A DNA stretch of 64,000 nucleotides. It comes from Vibrio japonicus (GTDB taxonomy: Bacteria > Pseudomonadota > Gammaproteobacteria > Enterobacterales > Vibrionaceae). Below, in pieces: positions 1 to 8,306 of the stretch. The stretch spans positions 1,736,001 to 1,800,000 of the forward strand of contig NZ_CP102096.1 of assembly GCF_024582835.1 (NCBI RefSeq). Reading direction: 5' to 3'. How positions within the stretch are numbered: the first letter of the stretch is position 1; each line of letters starts with the position of its first letter. Both the position numbers and the translations under genes were made by a program. The notes under the pieces were generated by a model. The model made no database searches. It was given only the letters and a program-made list of their open reading frames with translations, and was not told the DNA's origin.

Positions 1-469
1 TCGCCTCTTCCTTCGCTTTGCGTTCTGTCTCTAGCTTAGCAGCTCGTTCGTTTTCTTTACGAACACGCTCTTCCGCTGCTAAACGTTCCTTTTCTTTCTG
101 AACACGTTGCTTCTCTGCTTCTCGAGCCGCTTTCGCTTCTTTCACTTGCTGCTCTTTCAGCTTACGAATGCGTTCTTCTTCAGCTTGACGATTCTTTTCA
201 AGTTGCTCGCTTTCACGACGAAGTTTATCAAGCCTATCCTGCTCTTTCTTCGCCGCTTCTTCACGTTGACTACGAATCTGTTGCGCTTGCTGCCTAACCA
301 TAGAGGGATCAATCACCACTGCCTGAACCATCTGACCAGAAGGCTCGGGCTTAGACATGGTAAAATCAGCCCCCCAAACCAGCGCAACCACCAGTAAGGC
401 GTGAAGAGAAACCGATATGAATATCGGCTTCGTACTATCACTCTTTTTTCTAGGCTTACTATCTTTCAT
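1..469 (-). CDS. tolA: TolA, cell envelope integrity protein (partial, C-terminus outside window)
   Basis: TolA links the inner-membrane TolQR motor to TolB/Pal at the outer membrane, and works in envelope constriction and outer-membrane stability. The visible part is the N-terminal 156 residues: a short basic cytoplasmic start (MKDSKPRKK), one membrane segment at about residues 16-35, then a long helical region rich in Ala, Lys, Glu, Gln and Arg that is typical of TolA domain II. The periplasmic C-terminal domain lies beyond base 1. The ATG at 469 is 14 bases after the tolR stop, in the usual tolQ-tolR-tolA order. The low-complexity coding strand yields a spurious antisense ORF. Identity rests on composition, topology and position. 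Confidence 0.93.
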   Translation of the reverse strand, partial: MKDSKPRKKSDSTKPIFISVSLHALLVVALVWGADFTMSKPEPSGQMVQAVVIDPSMVRQQAQQIRSQREEAAKKEQDRLDKLRRESEQLEKNRQAEEERIRKLKEQQVKEAKAAREAEKQRVQKEKERLAAEERVRKENERAAKLETERKAKEEA

Positions 470-483
470 ATCTTTAAGAAAAA

Positions 484-927
484 TTATTCCTTGATGTCTG
501 TCAGTAGCCCGACTTTCGGGATTCCTGCTCGACTTAGCTCGTCCAGAACCAGAACCACTTCTGCATAAGGGGTTGCAGCGTCACCACCCACAGCAACTGG
601 AGAGGTCGGTTTTAAGGAGATCTCCGCTTTAACACGAACGATAATATCTTGTAGTGATAAACCGCGAGTGACTTCTTCATCATTCACGCTCAAACCAAGA
701 TTGCCATCTTTATCGATCTCAACAATGATGAAGCTTGCGTCGCTGTCACCTGCCATATCAGACGTTGATTTTGCGGTAGAGGTTTTCGGTAGCTCTACAT
801 CGACACCCTGAGTGACAAACGGTGACGTCACCATAAAGATGATCAACAGTACCAACATTACGTCGATATACGGTACGACGTTGATCTCGGCCGTCATCTT
901 TCTCTTTTTTCGTTGATACCCAGCCAT
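484..927 (-). CDS. tolR: TolR, Tol-Pal proton-motive-force motor subunit
   Basis: TolR is an inner-membrane subunit of the TolQR ion-driven motor, of the ExbD/TolR family. At 147 aa it has the family length. It has a basic N-terminus, one membrane segment at about residues 18-38 containing the ion-path aspartate (YIDVMLVLLIIF, Asp22), and a periplasmic domain ending in KVGLLTDIKE. The gene starts three bases after the tolQ stop, so the two are probably translationally coupled. TolR would assemble with TolQ, encoded just upstream, and TolA, encoded just downstream. Confidence 0.97.
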   Translation of the reverse strand: MAGYQRKKRKMTAEINVVPYIDVMLVLLIIFMVTSPFVTQGVDVELPKTSTAKSTSDMAGDSDASFIIVEIDKDGNLGLSVNDEEVTRGLSLQDIIVRVKAEISLKPTSPVAVGGDAATPYAEVVLVLDELSRAGIPKVGLLTDIKE

Positions 928-930
928 TAG

Positions 931-1629
931 TTATTCCTTGTGGCTGTTTTCGCGCCCAGCCATCGCTTGACGGTGCAAAATGCTGTGGAATTCTTCAGAG
1001 AAAGTCGCGTAGTTATGCTCTAACTTACTCACTTTATTGCTTAGGCGGTTGTATGCCATTACAGCCGGAATCGCTGCAAACAGACCCATTGCGGTTGCAA
1101 CAAGTGCTTCTGCAATACCCGGTGCAACCATAGCAAGCGTCGCCTGCTTCACTTCACCTAACGCGATAAACGCATGCATAATCCCCCAAACGGTACCGAA
1201 TAGGCCGATGTAAGGGCTAATTGAACCAACCGTCGCTAGAAACGGCAAGCTGGTTTCTAGTTCATCCACTTCACGAGCAACGGCTACACGCATCGCGCGG
1301 CCCGTGCCTTCCATGATGTAATCTGGTGAATCTGAGTTGGATTTTCTTAAACGCGCAAATTCAGTAAAGCCTGAGTAGAAAATTTCTTCTGTACCACCCA
1401 GTTCATCTTTACGCTTTTTCGCATTTTGATAAAGAATTGAAAGATCTGTCCCTGACCAAAAACTATCTTCAAATGTCTCGGCTGCTTTTGCCGCGCCAGA
1501 CAAGACATTGCTGCGCTTAATGATCATTGCCCAAGAAGCAATCGACATACCCAGCAAGGTTAACATCACCATTTTTACGAGTAGACTTGCTTGTAAAAAT
1601 AGGTCAAGCATTGAAATATCAGCGGTCAC
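931..1629 (-). CDS. tolQ: TolQ, Tol-Pal motor subunit (MotA/ExbB/TolQ family)
   Basis: TolQ is the polytopic inner-membrane subunit of the Tol-Pal motor. The 232-aa product has three hydrophobic segments: one near residues 13-37, and a pair around the conserved stretch that includes [19 protein letters not shown] and [21 protein letters not shown] take the GTG at 1629 as the start because a GGAG lies nine bases upstream and the first residues match the family N-terminus. An internal ATG at 1611 has no comparable ribosome site. The start overlaps the end of ybgC by 11 bases, which implies coupling. Confidence 0.97.
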   Translation of the reverse strand: MTADISMLDLFLQASLLVKMVMLTLLGMSIASWAMIIKRSNVLSGAAKAAETFEDSFWSGTDLSILYQNAKKRKDELGGTEEIFYSGFTEFARLRKSNSDSPDYIMEGTGRAMRVAVAREVDELETSLPFLATVGSISPYIGLFGTVWGIMHAFIALGEVKQATLAMVAPGIAEALVATAMGLFAAIPAVMAYNRLSNKVSKLEHNYATFSEEFHSILHRQAMAGRENSHKE

Positions 1630-2038
1630 TGTGGGTTAACTCCATAACTATTGATTGAGGCATAGCAATTGGCCTCATTTTCTCGTTGTCGATACATGCT
1701 ACCTTAACCATTGCCTTACACAATGTTTTCCCTTCAGGATTTACGATCTCCTGACAGAAGGTTAACGATGCCTTTTTCACGTCTGCAATGGTTGTTCTCA
1801 CGACCAGATGGTCATCTAAACGGGCGCCTTGCAGAAAATCGATGTCCATGTGTCGGACTACAAAACCTATGTTTTGTTCCAACAGAATGTGCTGGGAAAC
1901 CCCCACACTGCGAAGAAGCTCCGTTCTCGCTCGCTCAAAGTACTTGAGATAATTAGAGTGATAAACCACTCCACCAGCATCGGTATCTTCGTAATACACA
2001 GTTACCGGCCATTCAAAATTCAATTGGCTCTGTTGCAC
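1619..2038 (-). CDS. ybgC: YbgC-like acyl-CoA thioesterase of the Tol-Pal cluster
   Basis: This is a hotdog-fold acyl-CoA thioesterase of the 4-hydroxybenzoyl-CoA thioesterase family. At 139 aa it is full length, with the catalytic [17 protein letters not shown] block near residues 15-31, in which the Asp of DTDAGG is the likely catalytic residue. YbgC is the first gene of the conserved ybgC-tolQRAB-pal operon. In E. coli it acts on acyl-CoA or acyl-ACP and is linked to phospholipid metabolism, but its precise link to Tol function is unclear. Its 3' end overlaps tolQ. Confidence 0.95.
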   Translation of the reverse strand: MQQSQLNFEWPVTVYYEDTDAGGVVYHSNYLKYFERARTELLRSVGVSQHILLEQNIGFVVRHMDIDFLQGARLDDHLVVRTTIADVKKASLTFCQEIVNPEGKTLCKAMVKVACIDNEKMRPIAMPQSIVMELTHSDR

Positions 2039-2133
2039 GGGGTTGCCCTTTTAAATCATTGAAGTGCTTTACTATAACTCAACTTGTTATCATTTAGGCA
2101 AAAGTTAGTTAAGTAACGTAAATATTTAAAAAA

Positions 2134-2165
2134 AATAGCGCCAACATGATGATGGGCGCTATTTC
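2134..2165 (-). terminator. Intrinsic terminator of the cyd operon
   Basis: A 10-bp perfect stem (AAATAGCGCC with its complement) around a 12-base loop is followed on the minus strand by a T-rich run. It lies just past the ybgE stop and before ybgC, so it ends the cydABX-ybgE transcript. Confidence 0.8.
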
Positions 2166-2197
2166 TCGTATAAAAAATGGATGTTTGCTGAAATGAT

Positions 2198-2500
2198 TTA
2201 GAACCAGCGTACTAAAGTCAGGTAAGTCAGAATTGTCAGCGAGAAGTACGGGCTAAAAAGAACCTGCCAGTACCAATTGCGAGGTTTAAAACTGAGGCCA
2301 AATACCATGCTGGAGCAGAGCGCCCATATTAGTAATGGCGAGATAATGGCGTTAAAGCCACCTATGGAAGCGGAATACGCTTCAGGGTCCCACATTACCA
2401 TCGCAACATGATAAAAACCTAACAATAGCGATAAGACCCTAAACAGGGCCTTATCTAATGGTGCATGTAGCTTAGCTACCTGCGCAGCGAGGTTACTCAC
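2198..2500 (-). CDS. ybgE: YbgE family protein, cyd-operon membrane protein
   Basis: This is a 100-aa inner-membrane protein with three hydrophobic segments (about residues 18-38, 47-68 and 76-96). It lies immediately after cydX, the standard place for YbgE in the cytochrome bd operon. Its function is not established; it is regarded as an accessory of the bd-I oxidase cluster. The start is a GTG at 2500 that overlaps the cydX stop by 8 bases, so translation is probably coupled. Identification is by position, size and topology. Confidence 0.88.
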   Translation of the reverse strand: MSNLAAQVAKLHAPLDKALFRVLSLLLGFYHVAMVMWDPEAYSASIGGFNAIISPLLIWALCSSMVFGLSFKPRNWYWQVLFSPYFSLTILTYLTLVRWF

Positions 2501-2600
2501 TGTCTTTATCCATCATTTCTGAGTGCTCTAACCAAAGAGCGTTGATAATACCGAATGCACAAGCAAGTAGTACACCTAGAATCCATGCGAAATACCACAT
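2493..2600 (-). CDS. cydX: CydX, small subunit of cytochrome bd oxidase
   Basis: A 35-aa single-span protein (MWYFAWILGVLLACAFGIIN...). The MWYFAWILG start and the ALWLE segment after the membrane helix are the family signature. CydX is an essential small subunit that stabilises the haem centres of the CydAB ubiquinol oxidase. It starts 12 bases after the cydB stop and overlaps ybgE. The gene is too short for ordinary ORF thresholds and is easily missed. Confidence 0.96.
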   Translation of the reverse strand: MWYFAWILGVLLACAFGIINALWLEHSEMMDKDSE

Positions 2601-2612
2601 AGTTATCGCTCC

Positions 2613-3749
2613 TTAGTAAAGTGAGTTTTTGTTGTCTTCAATGTATTTGCTATCCAGGCGACCGAACATCTTATAGTAAGTCCAAGATGTGTAGCCAAGA
2701 ATAACCGGAACCATCACTGCTGCTACTGCTGTCATTAGGTTCAGAGTTAGCTCAGACGACGTAGAATCCCACATTGTCAGACTGTGGCTTGCTTCTAAGC
2801 TCGAAGGCATGATGAATGGGAACATCGCGAAGCCTGCTGTTAGGATAATACCTGCGTTACCAAGGCTTGATGCCAAGAATGCGATACCACCTTTTTCAAG
2901 ACGAGACGCTAGTACAGCCAGCAGAGGCATCACCACACCTAATACTGGAGCCGCCCACATCATTGGGTATGTCTCGAAGTTATTCATCCAAGCACCTGCT
3001 TCGCGGATCACTTCTTTATTGAGCGGGTCAGACGCCGCATTAGTATCAATCACACTTGTGATTACGTAGCCTTCGATGCTTTGCACCCAAAAACCAGCAG
3101 CGACAAACGCAGCAACTGTTAGTAGACCCATCAGTTGAGCAACATTACGAGCACGTACGTGTACTTGATCGGTTGTCTTCATTTGAAGCCATGTTGCACC
3201 TTGCATAACGATCATAGAAAGGCTAACCAAACCACATAACAGAGCAAATGGGTTTAGTAGACCAAAGAATGAACCGTGGTACGTTGGCATCAAAAAGTCG
3301 CTCAATTGGAAAGGCACACCTTGAAGCAAGTTACCAAATGCCACACCAAAGATGATTGGAGGCACAAAACCACTGATCGAGATACAGATATCCCAGCTAT
3401 TGCGCCATTTTGGATCTTCAATCTTTGAACGGTAATCTAAGCCCAACGGACGTAGCCAAAGCGCTGCCAGCGTTAAAATCATCGCTAGGTAGAAACCTGA
3501 GAATGACGTTGCGTAAACAAGGGGCCATGCTGCAAACAATGCCCCACCAGCGGTGATAAGCCATACTTGGTTACCATCCCAGTGAGGAGCGATGGTATTG
3601 ATCATCACTCGACGCTCGTTGTCGTTTTTGCCGATAACAGGTACAAGCGCGCCTACACCCATATCGAAACCATCAGTAATTGCAAAACCTACCAGTAGAA
3701 CACCAATCAGTACCCACCAGATAAGTCGCAAGATTTCGTAATCAAACAT
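2613..3749 (-). CDS. cydB: CydB, cytochrome bd ubiquinol oxidase subunit II
   Basis: CydB is the second large subunit of cytochrome bd oxidase, which reduces O2 to water with electrons from quinol at low oxygen. The 378-aa product is full length and highly hydrophobic. It contains the family signatures TDGFDMGVGAL near the N-terminus and APHWDGNQVWLITAGGALFAAWP at about residues 54-76. It lies between cydA (16-base gap) and cydX. Confidence 0.98.
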   Translation of the reverse strand: MFDYEILRLIWWVLIGVLLVGFAITDGFDMGVGALVPVIGKNDNERRVMINTIAPHWDGNQVWLITAGGALFAAWPLVYATSFSGFYLAMILTLAALWLRPLGLDYRSKIEDPKWRNSWDICISISGFVPPIIFGVAFGNLLQGVPFQLSDFLMPTYHGSFFGLLNPFALLCGLVSLSMIVMQGATWLQMKTTDQVHVRARNVAQLMGLLTVAAFVAAGFWVQSIEGYVITSVIDTNAASDPLNKEVIREAGAWMNNFETYPMMWAAPVLGVVMPLLAVLASRLEKGGIAFLASSLGNAGIILTAGFAMFPFIMPSSLEASHSLTMWDSTSSELTLNLMTAVAAVMVPVILGYTSWTYYKMFGRLDSKYIEDNKNSLY

Positions 3750-3765
3750 TTTCTGTCTCCTTGCC

Positions 3766-5352
3766 TTACGCTTCTACTTGGCGGCTAACTTTATCTTCTA
3801 CAGAGTTAGCTTCTTGCTCAAAGTGGTAACGACCAGTCTTCAGGCTGCTAGGGCCTTTACGAGCAAATTTCACCATCAGATAAACTTCTGCAATCAGGAA
3901 CACGGTGTACAGTGCGATGATTGCGAATAGCGATGTCCAGATCTCAGCGGCTGTCAGTGCAGATGCCGCAACGTGAACAGGTAGAATCTCACCAACGGCC
4001 CAAGGCTGGCGACCAAATTCCGCAACAAACCAACCTGCTTCAATCGCAATCCAAGGAAGTGGAATACTAAACAGCGCAGCTTTAAGAACCCATTGTTTTT
4101 GCTCGATCTTCTGACGACAAGTCTGGATAAACGCCGCACCAAAGACGAATAGCATGATAAAGCCACACGCAACCATCACGCGGAACGACCAGAATAGAGG
4201 CCATACCGTTGGGATAGAATCATCCGCCGCCGCTTGAATTTGTTCTTCTGTCGCATCGACAACCTTGTCGGTGTAACGCTTCAGAAGTAAACCGTAACCT
4301 AGGTCGCCTTTGACTTCGTCAAACGCCGCCTTATTCTCTTCTGACTTATCACCAGCACGAAGTTTTTCTAGCAGCTCGTATGCATACATACCAGTGCGGA
4401 TACGCTCAACGTGCTCGTCACGTAGGTCACGAAGACCCGTTACTTGCTCGTCGAATGAACGCGTCGCGATGATACCCATTACGTAAGGAATCTTGATCGC
4501 GTAGTCAGTGTGCATGGTTTCTTGGTTCGGAATACCAAACAGAGTAAAGGCTGCTGGAGCTGGCTCTGTGTGCCACTCAGACTCGATTGCTGCCAGTTTT
4601 ACTTTCTGGACTTCGCCTAGCTCGTAACCTGATTCGTCACCCAGTACGATTACAGAAAGGATCGCCGCCATACCGAATGATGCTGCAATCGCAAATGAAC
4701 GACGTGCGAATGCGATGTCACGACCTTTTAGTAGGTAGTAAGAGCTGATACCAAGGATAAACATTGCGCCAGTCGTGTAGCCAGAAGCAACCGTGTGTAC
4801 GAATTTAACCTGAGCAACTGGGTTTAACACAACCTCAGCAAAACTCACCATTTCCATACGCATGGTTTCGAAATTGAATTCAGCACCAACTGGGTTTTGC
4901 ATCCAACCGTTTGCAATCAAGATCCACAGTGCAGAGAAGTTTGAACCCAGCGCGACAAGCCAAGTGACGACAAGGTGCTGACGCTTCGTTAGGCGATCCC
5001 AACCAAAAAAGAACAAACCAACGAACGTTGATTCTAAGAAAAACGCAACAAGGGCTTCGATCGCGAGAGGTGCACCAAAGATATCGCCTACGTAATGCGA
5101 ATAGTATGACCAGTTTGTACCAAACTGGAACTCCATGGTTAGGCCTGTTGCCACACCAAGGGCAAAGTTAATACCAAAAAGCTTACCCCAGAACTTTGTC
5201 ATGTCCTTGTAGATTTGCTTATCCGTCATTACGTACAGAGATTCCATGATGGCCAGTAGGAAAGCCATACCCAGAGTCAGTGGTACGAAGAGGAAGTGAT
5301 ACATCGCTGTCAGTGCGAACTGGAACCGCGATAGATCAACTACGTCAATCAT
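3766..5352 (-). CDS. cydA: CydA, cytochrome bd ubiquinol oxidase subunit I
   Basis: CydA carries the haems b558, b595 and d and the quinol-oxidising Q-loop. I set the start at the ATG at 5352 ([14 protein letters not shown]..., 528 aa). It has AGGAG five bases upstream and matches the family N-terminus; the open frame extends ten codons further but without support. The haem-ligand His in [15 protein letters not shown] and the motif [12 protein letters not shown] are visible, and the long periplasmic loop between them is present. First gene of cydABX-ybgE, preceded by FNR-box sequences. Confidence 0.98.
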   Translation of the reverse strand: MIDVVDLSRFQFALTAMYHFLFVPLTLGMAFLLAIMESLYVMTDKQIYKDMTKFWGKLFGINFALGVATGLTMEFQFGTNWSYYSHYVGDIFGAPLAIEALVAFFLESTFVGLFFFGWDRLTKRQHLVVTWLVALGSNFSALWILIANGWMQNPVGAEFNFETMRMEMVSFAEVVLNPVAQVKFVHTVASGYTTGAMFILGISSYYLLKGRDIAFARRSFAIAASFGMAAILSVIVLGDESGYELGEVQKVKLAAIESEWHTEPAPAAFTLFGIPNQETMHTDYAIKIPYVMGIIATRSFDEQVTGLRDLRDEHVERIRTGMYAYELLEKLRAGDKSEENKAAFDEVKGDLGYGLLLKRYTDKVVDATEEQIQAAADDSIPTVWPLFWSFRVMVACGFIMLFVFGAAFIQTCRQKIEQKQWVLKAALFSIPLPWIAIEAGWFVAEFGRQPWAVGEILPVHVAASALTAAEIWTSLFAIIALYTVFLIAEVYLMVKFARKGPSSLKTGRYHFEQEANSVEDKVSRQVEA

Positions 5353-5767
5353 GTTTACTCCTAATGTGTCGGCTGAAGACACTCTTTACATTTTAGTTGC
5401 ATAAGTAAGCGTTACTCAAACTTAAACATTGTTGCAGAAAAACAATTTGTTGTTGCAAAAATGTACCGCAACAGTTAGTTATTTGTTAAGCGTCAGCTAA
5501 TATAGCTAGAGCTAATATTACTGCTAAAAACAGATTGTTTCAAAAGGTTTATGGGCGAGATTCGTGTTGATTTGTATCAAATATTTCACGTCAATTTTGA
5601 TTAAAAAACCAACAATATGATCAAAATCAATATAAATAACAATAGTTGTTAAGGGCAGGTAAGAATTAATGATGCTTAACTATTTATGCAAAACATTTAA
5701 GTAACATTTAATACGAAATACTTACTTTTTTGGGTTCTAGATTATGTGACATTGAACAGAAAATAAA
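5353..5767 (-). promoter_or_regulatory. cydA upstream region with two FNR-type boxes
   Basis: This AT-rich stretch has no credible ORF. TTGATTTGTATCAA at 5567-5580 matches the FNR consensus TTGAT-N4-ATCAA exactly. A second site at 5617-5630 (ATGATCAAAATCAA) has one mismatch. Several TGTTAA-like words (for example near 5474-5490 and 5645-5650) could be parts of ArcA sites, but I cannot define one. In E. coli, FNR and ArcA both control cydAB, so oxygen-dependent control here is a fair inference. Confidence 0.7.
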
Positions 5768-5790
5768 ATGGCCAGCTTTACGCTGGCCAT
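5768..5790 (-). terminator. Intrinsic terminator of ruvAB
   Basis: A 9-bp perfect stem (ATGGCCAGC with its complement) and a 5-base loop are followed on the minus strand by TTTTATTTTC. It lies just past the ruvB stop. Confidence 0.85.
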
Positions 5791-5796
5791 GAAAAC

Positions 5797-6801
5797 TTAT
5801 TTTTCAATTCCGAAATGGAGGTAGGCTCTGTCTGTGGCTATACGACCTCTTGGTGTCCTTTGCAGGTAGCCTTGCTGAATCAAATAGGGTTCTAGTACAT
5901 CTTCGATGGTGTCTTTCTCTTCACCAATCGCGGCTGCCATGTTATCCAGACCAACTGGACCGCCACCGAATTTCTCCATAATCGCGAGTAGCAACTTTCT
6001 ATCCATATAGTCAAAGCCTTGGGCATCCACATCCAGCATATTCAGTGCTTTGTCTGCCGTTTCTGCACAAATATGGCCGTTGCCTTTAACTTCCGCATAG
6101 TCTCGTACACGTCGTAGCAGTCGGTTTGCAATACGTGGCGTCCCTCGCGCTCGTCTTGCCACTTCCAACGCCCCTTCTGCATCCATAGATAACCCGAGGC
6201 AGTCCGCGCTGCGTTGTACAATGTTTTGGAGGTCTGGAATATTGTAGTATTCCAACCTTTGAGTAATACCGAATCGGTCACGCAGTGGTGACGTTAACGA
6301 ACCCGCGCGAGTCGTTGCACCAACCAAAGTAAATGGAGGCAGGTCAATCTTGATTGAGCGTGCTGCAGGCCCTTCACCGATCATAATGTCCAGCTGATAA
6401 TCTTCCATTGCTGGATACAGCACCTCTTCGACCATAGGACTTAGGCGGTGAATTTCATCAATAAACAACACATCGTTTTCTTCAAGGTTGGTCAGCAACG
6501 CGGCCAAGTCACCCGCCTTTTCTAAAACAGGGCCTGATGTGGTGCGAATATTGACACCCATTTCATTTGCGACGATGTTGGCTAATGTTGTTTTCCCTAA
6601 GCCGGGAGGACCAAAGATTAGAAGATGATCCAAGGCTTCTTCACGAAGCTGGGCGGCCTTAATGAATATTTCCATTTGATCACGCACATGATCTTGGCCT
6701 TTATAGTCTTCTAACTTTTTAGGTCGAATGGCGCGATCAATCACATCTTCTTCGCGATAAACGGGATTTTCTGGCGCTATAAGGCGATCCGCTTCAATCA
6801 T
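5797..6801 (-). CDS. ruvB: RuvB, Holliday junction branch-migration ATPase
   Basis: RuvB is the hexameric AAA+ motor that drives branch migration of Holliday junctions together with RuvA. The 334-aa product has Walker A GPPGLGKT at residues 64-71, Walker B LFIDEIHR, sensor/arginine-finger segment [18 protein letters not shown], and the C-terminal winged-helix DNA-binding domain (RTPRGRIAT near the end). It is encoded 17 bases after ruvA, in the standard ruvAB operon. Confidence 0.98.
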   Translation of the reverse strand: MIEADRLIAPENPVYREEDVIDRAIRPKKLEDYKGQDHVRDQMEIFIKAAQLREEALDHLLIFGPPGLGKTTLANIVANEMGVNIRTTSGPVLEKAGDLAALLTNLEENDVLFIDEIHRLSPMVEEVLYPAMEDYQLDIMIGEGPAARSIKIDLPPFTLVGATTRAGSLTSPLRDRFGITQRLEYYNIPDLQNIVQRSADCLGLSMDAEGALEVARRARGTPRIANRLLRRVRDYAEVKGNGHICAETADKALNMLDVDAQGFDYMDRKLLLAIMEKFGGGPVGLDNMAAAIGEEKDTIEDVLEPYLIQQGYLQRTPRGRIATDRAYLHFGIEK

Positions 6802-6818
6802 TATTTATAACCTTGTTG

Positions 6819-7436
6819 TTAAACCATCGACTTAAGCGCTTCGCGGATCAGCTCTTCACTACTCATTTCTGGCTTCATCACCTGAGAGATCACTTTAGAC
6901 GCTTGCGTTGGTTTATAGCCAAGCGCTAATAGTGCGCTGACCGCTTCTTCTTCAACATTACTTTGCTGAGCTTGAGGAGAGCTATCAGCAGGTGCGGCAT
7001 CCGTAAACGGTGTAAACAAGTCTCCTGCGCCCCACCCTTTCAAGCGGTCTTTCATTTCAACAACCAAACGTTCAGCCGTTTTCTTACCGACACCCGGTAA
7101 TTTAACCAGTGTTGAAACGTCTTCTCGTTCCACACAAGTGACAAACTGGCTCGCTGTCATCCCCGAAAGAATACCTAGCCCAAGTTTAGGCCCTACGCCA
7201 TTCGCTTTGATCACTTCGCGGAACAGAGCACGCTCTTTTACTGTGTTGAAGCCGTATAGCAGCTGTGCATCTTCTCGAACAACAAAATGAGTGTAAATAA
7301 TCGCTTCTTCACCGATATTTGGAAGTTCATAGAAACAACTCATCGGCATTTGTACTTCATAGCCAATGCCATTAACTTCGATGAGCAATTCAGGGGGTTG
7401 TTTTTCAATCAGAATGCCGCGCAGACGTCCAATCAC
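6819..7436 (-). CDS. ruvA: RuvA, Holliday junction DNA-binding subunit
   Basis: RuvA binds the four-way junction as a tetramer and loads RuvB. The 205-aa product has the N-terminal OB domain ([28 protein letters not shown]), two helix-hairpin-helix motifs (including [13 protein letters not shown] and [20 protein letters not shown]), and a C-terminal UBA-like domain III ([14 protein letters not shown]). Between them is a flexible linker rich in Ala, Ser and Gln. It precedes ruvB. Confidence 0.98.
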   Translation of the reverse strand: MIGRLRGILIEKQPPELLIEVNGIGYEVQMPMSCFYELPNIGEEAIIYTHFVVREDAQLLYGFNTVKERALFREVIKANGVGPKLGLGILSGMTASQFVTCVEREDVSTLVKLPGVGKKTAERLVVEMKDRLKGWGAGDLFTPFTDAAPADSSPQAQQSNVEEEAVSALLALGYKPTQASKVISQVMKPEMSSEELIREALKSMV

Positions 7437-7470
7437 AGTAAATTCTCTTTAGAAATGGATTTGCGACAGG

Positions 7471-7508
7471 ATAATAAAGAACTGGATAGACATCCAGTTC
7501 TTTATTAT
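7471..7508. repeat. 17-bp perfect inverted repeat between ruvC and ruvA, probable bidirectional terminator
   Basis: The arms at 7471-7487 and 7492-7508 are perfectly complementary over 17 bp around a 4-base loop. The outer halves of the arms are A/T-rich and the cores GC-containing (GAACTGGAT). In the minus direction it follows ruvC by 54 bases and precedes ruvA, so it could end ruvC transcription or separate it from ruvAB. Confidence 0.75.
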
Positions 7509-7562
7509 TGATAAGGTGAATTTTGAGCGATTCTCACCGCGCCAGCACGGAGGTAATGATAA

Positions 7563-8084
7563 CTAACGATAACGCCCACGACGTGCGCTCGTTGCTTTAC
7601 CTGCCATTGCCGCTAGGGTCTTGTTTGTGTTTGCATGACAAATTGCAACACCAAGTGCATCGGCCGCATCGGCTTGTGGTCTGGCTGGTAGTTTCAACAT
7701 GTGTTGAACCATATGCTGAACCTGAGTTTTATCCGCCGCGCCTGTGCCAACAACGGCCTGTTTAATTAATCGCGCCGCGTATTCATAGACTGGTAAATCG
7801 TAATTAACCGCAGCAACGATTGCACTGCCCCTAGCCTGACCTAACTTAAGCGCTGAATCGGCATTTCGAGCCATAAAGACTTGTTCAATCGCGAACACAT
7901 CTGGCTGAAACTGAGTGATAATTTCCGAAACACCCGCATAGATCTGTTTTAGTCTGCCGGGCAGTTCTTTTTCTGACGTTCTGATACAGCCGCTACCTAG
8001 ATATTGCAGGTGGCGACCAGTTTGACGTATGACACCATACCCTGTTATCCGGGAGCCGGGATCGATACCTAATATTACTGACAT
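7563..8084 (-). CDS. ruvC: RuvC, Holliday junction resolvase
   Basis: RuvC cuts Holliday junctions symmetrically as a dimer. The 173-aa product has the RNase H-like fold signature [14 protein letters not shown], with catalytic Asp7 in GIDPGS, the [10 protein letters not shown] segment with the second acidic residue, and the C-terminal acidic motif [14 protein letters not shown]. It lies upstream of ruvA but is separated from it by 126 bases and a strong inverted repeat, so it may be a separate transcription unit as in E. coli. Confidence 0.98.
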   Translation of the reverse strand: MSVILGIDPGSRITGYGVIRQTGRHLQYLGSGCIRTSEKELPGRLKQIYAGVSEIITQFQPDVFAIEQVFMARNADSALKLGQARGSAIVAAVNYDLPVYEYAARLIKQAVVGTGAADKTQVQHMVQHMLKLPARPQADAADALGVAICHANTNKTLAAMAGKATSARRGRYR

Positions 8085-8253
8085 TGAAACCTAATCGTCA
8101 TTTTTATTTCTTGGGTATGGTAAATCAGACTGACGACTATATCGAGGTAATTATTGTGCGTCTTAATAATCCATCATCCGAATAAACCTAGACAATGATA
8201 TGAACATTTACTTTCCTAAATAGGCATAAAACAGATTCAACCCAATTTATCGA

Positions 8254-8283
8254 ACAAAAAAATACCAGCCGACGGGCTGGTAT
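8254..8283 (-). terminator. Intrinsic terminator of torECA
   Basis: The stem ATACCAGCC with its complement is 9 bp, with a 4-base loop (8262-8283). It is followed on the minus strand by a run of seven T. It lies 24 bases past the torA stop. Confidence 0.88.
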
Positions 8284-8306
8284 CTATAAACAACATCTAA
8301 CTCTGC

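Noticed and set aside
107..397. 96-codon plus-strand open frame rich in Leu and Phe
   Set aside because: It is antisense to the low-complexity Ala/Lys/Glu repeat region of tolA, which keeps the opposite frame open.
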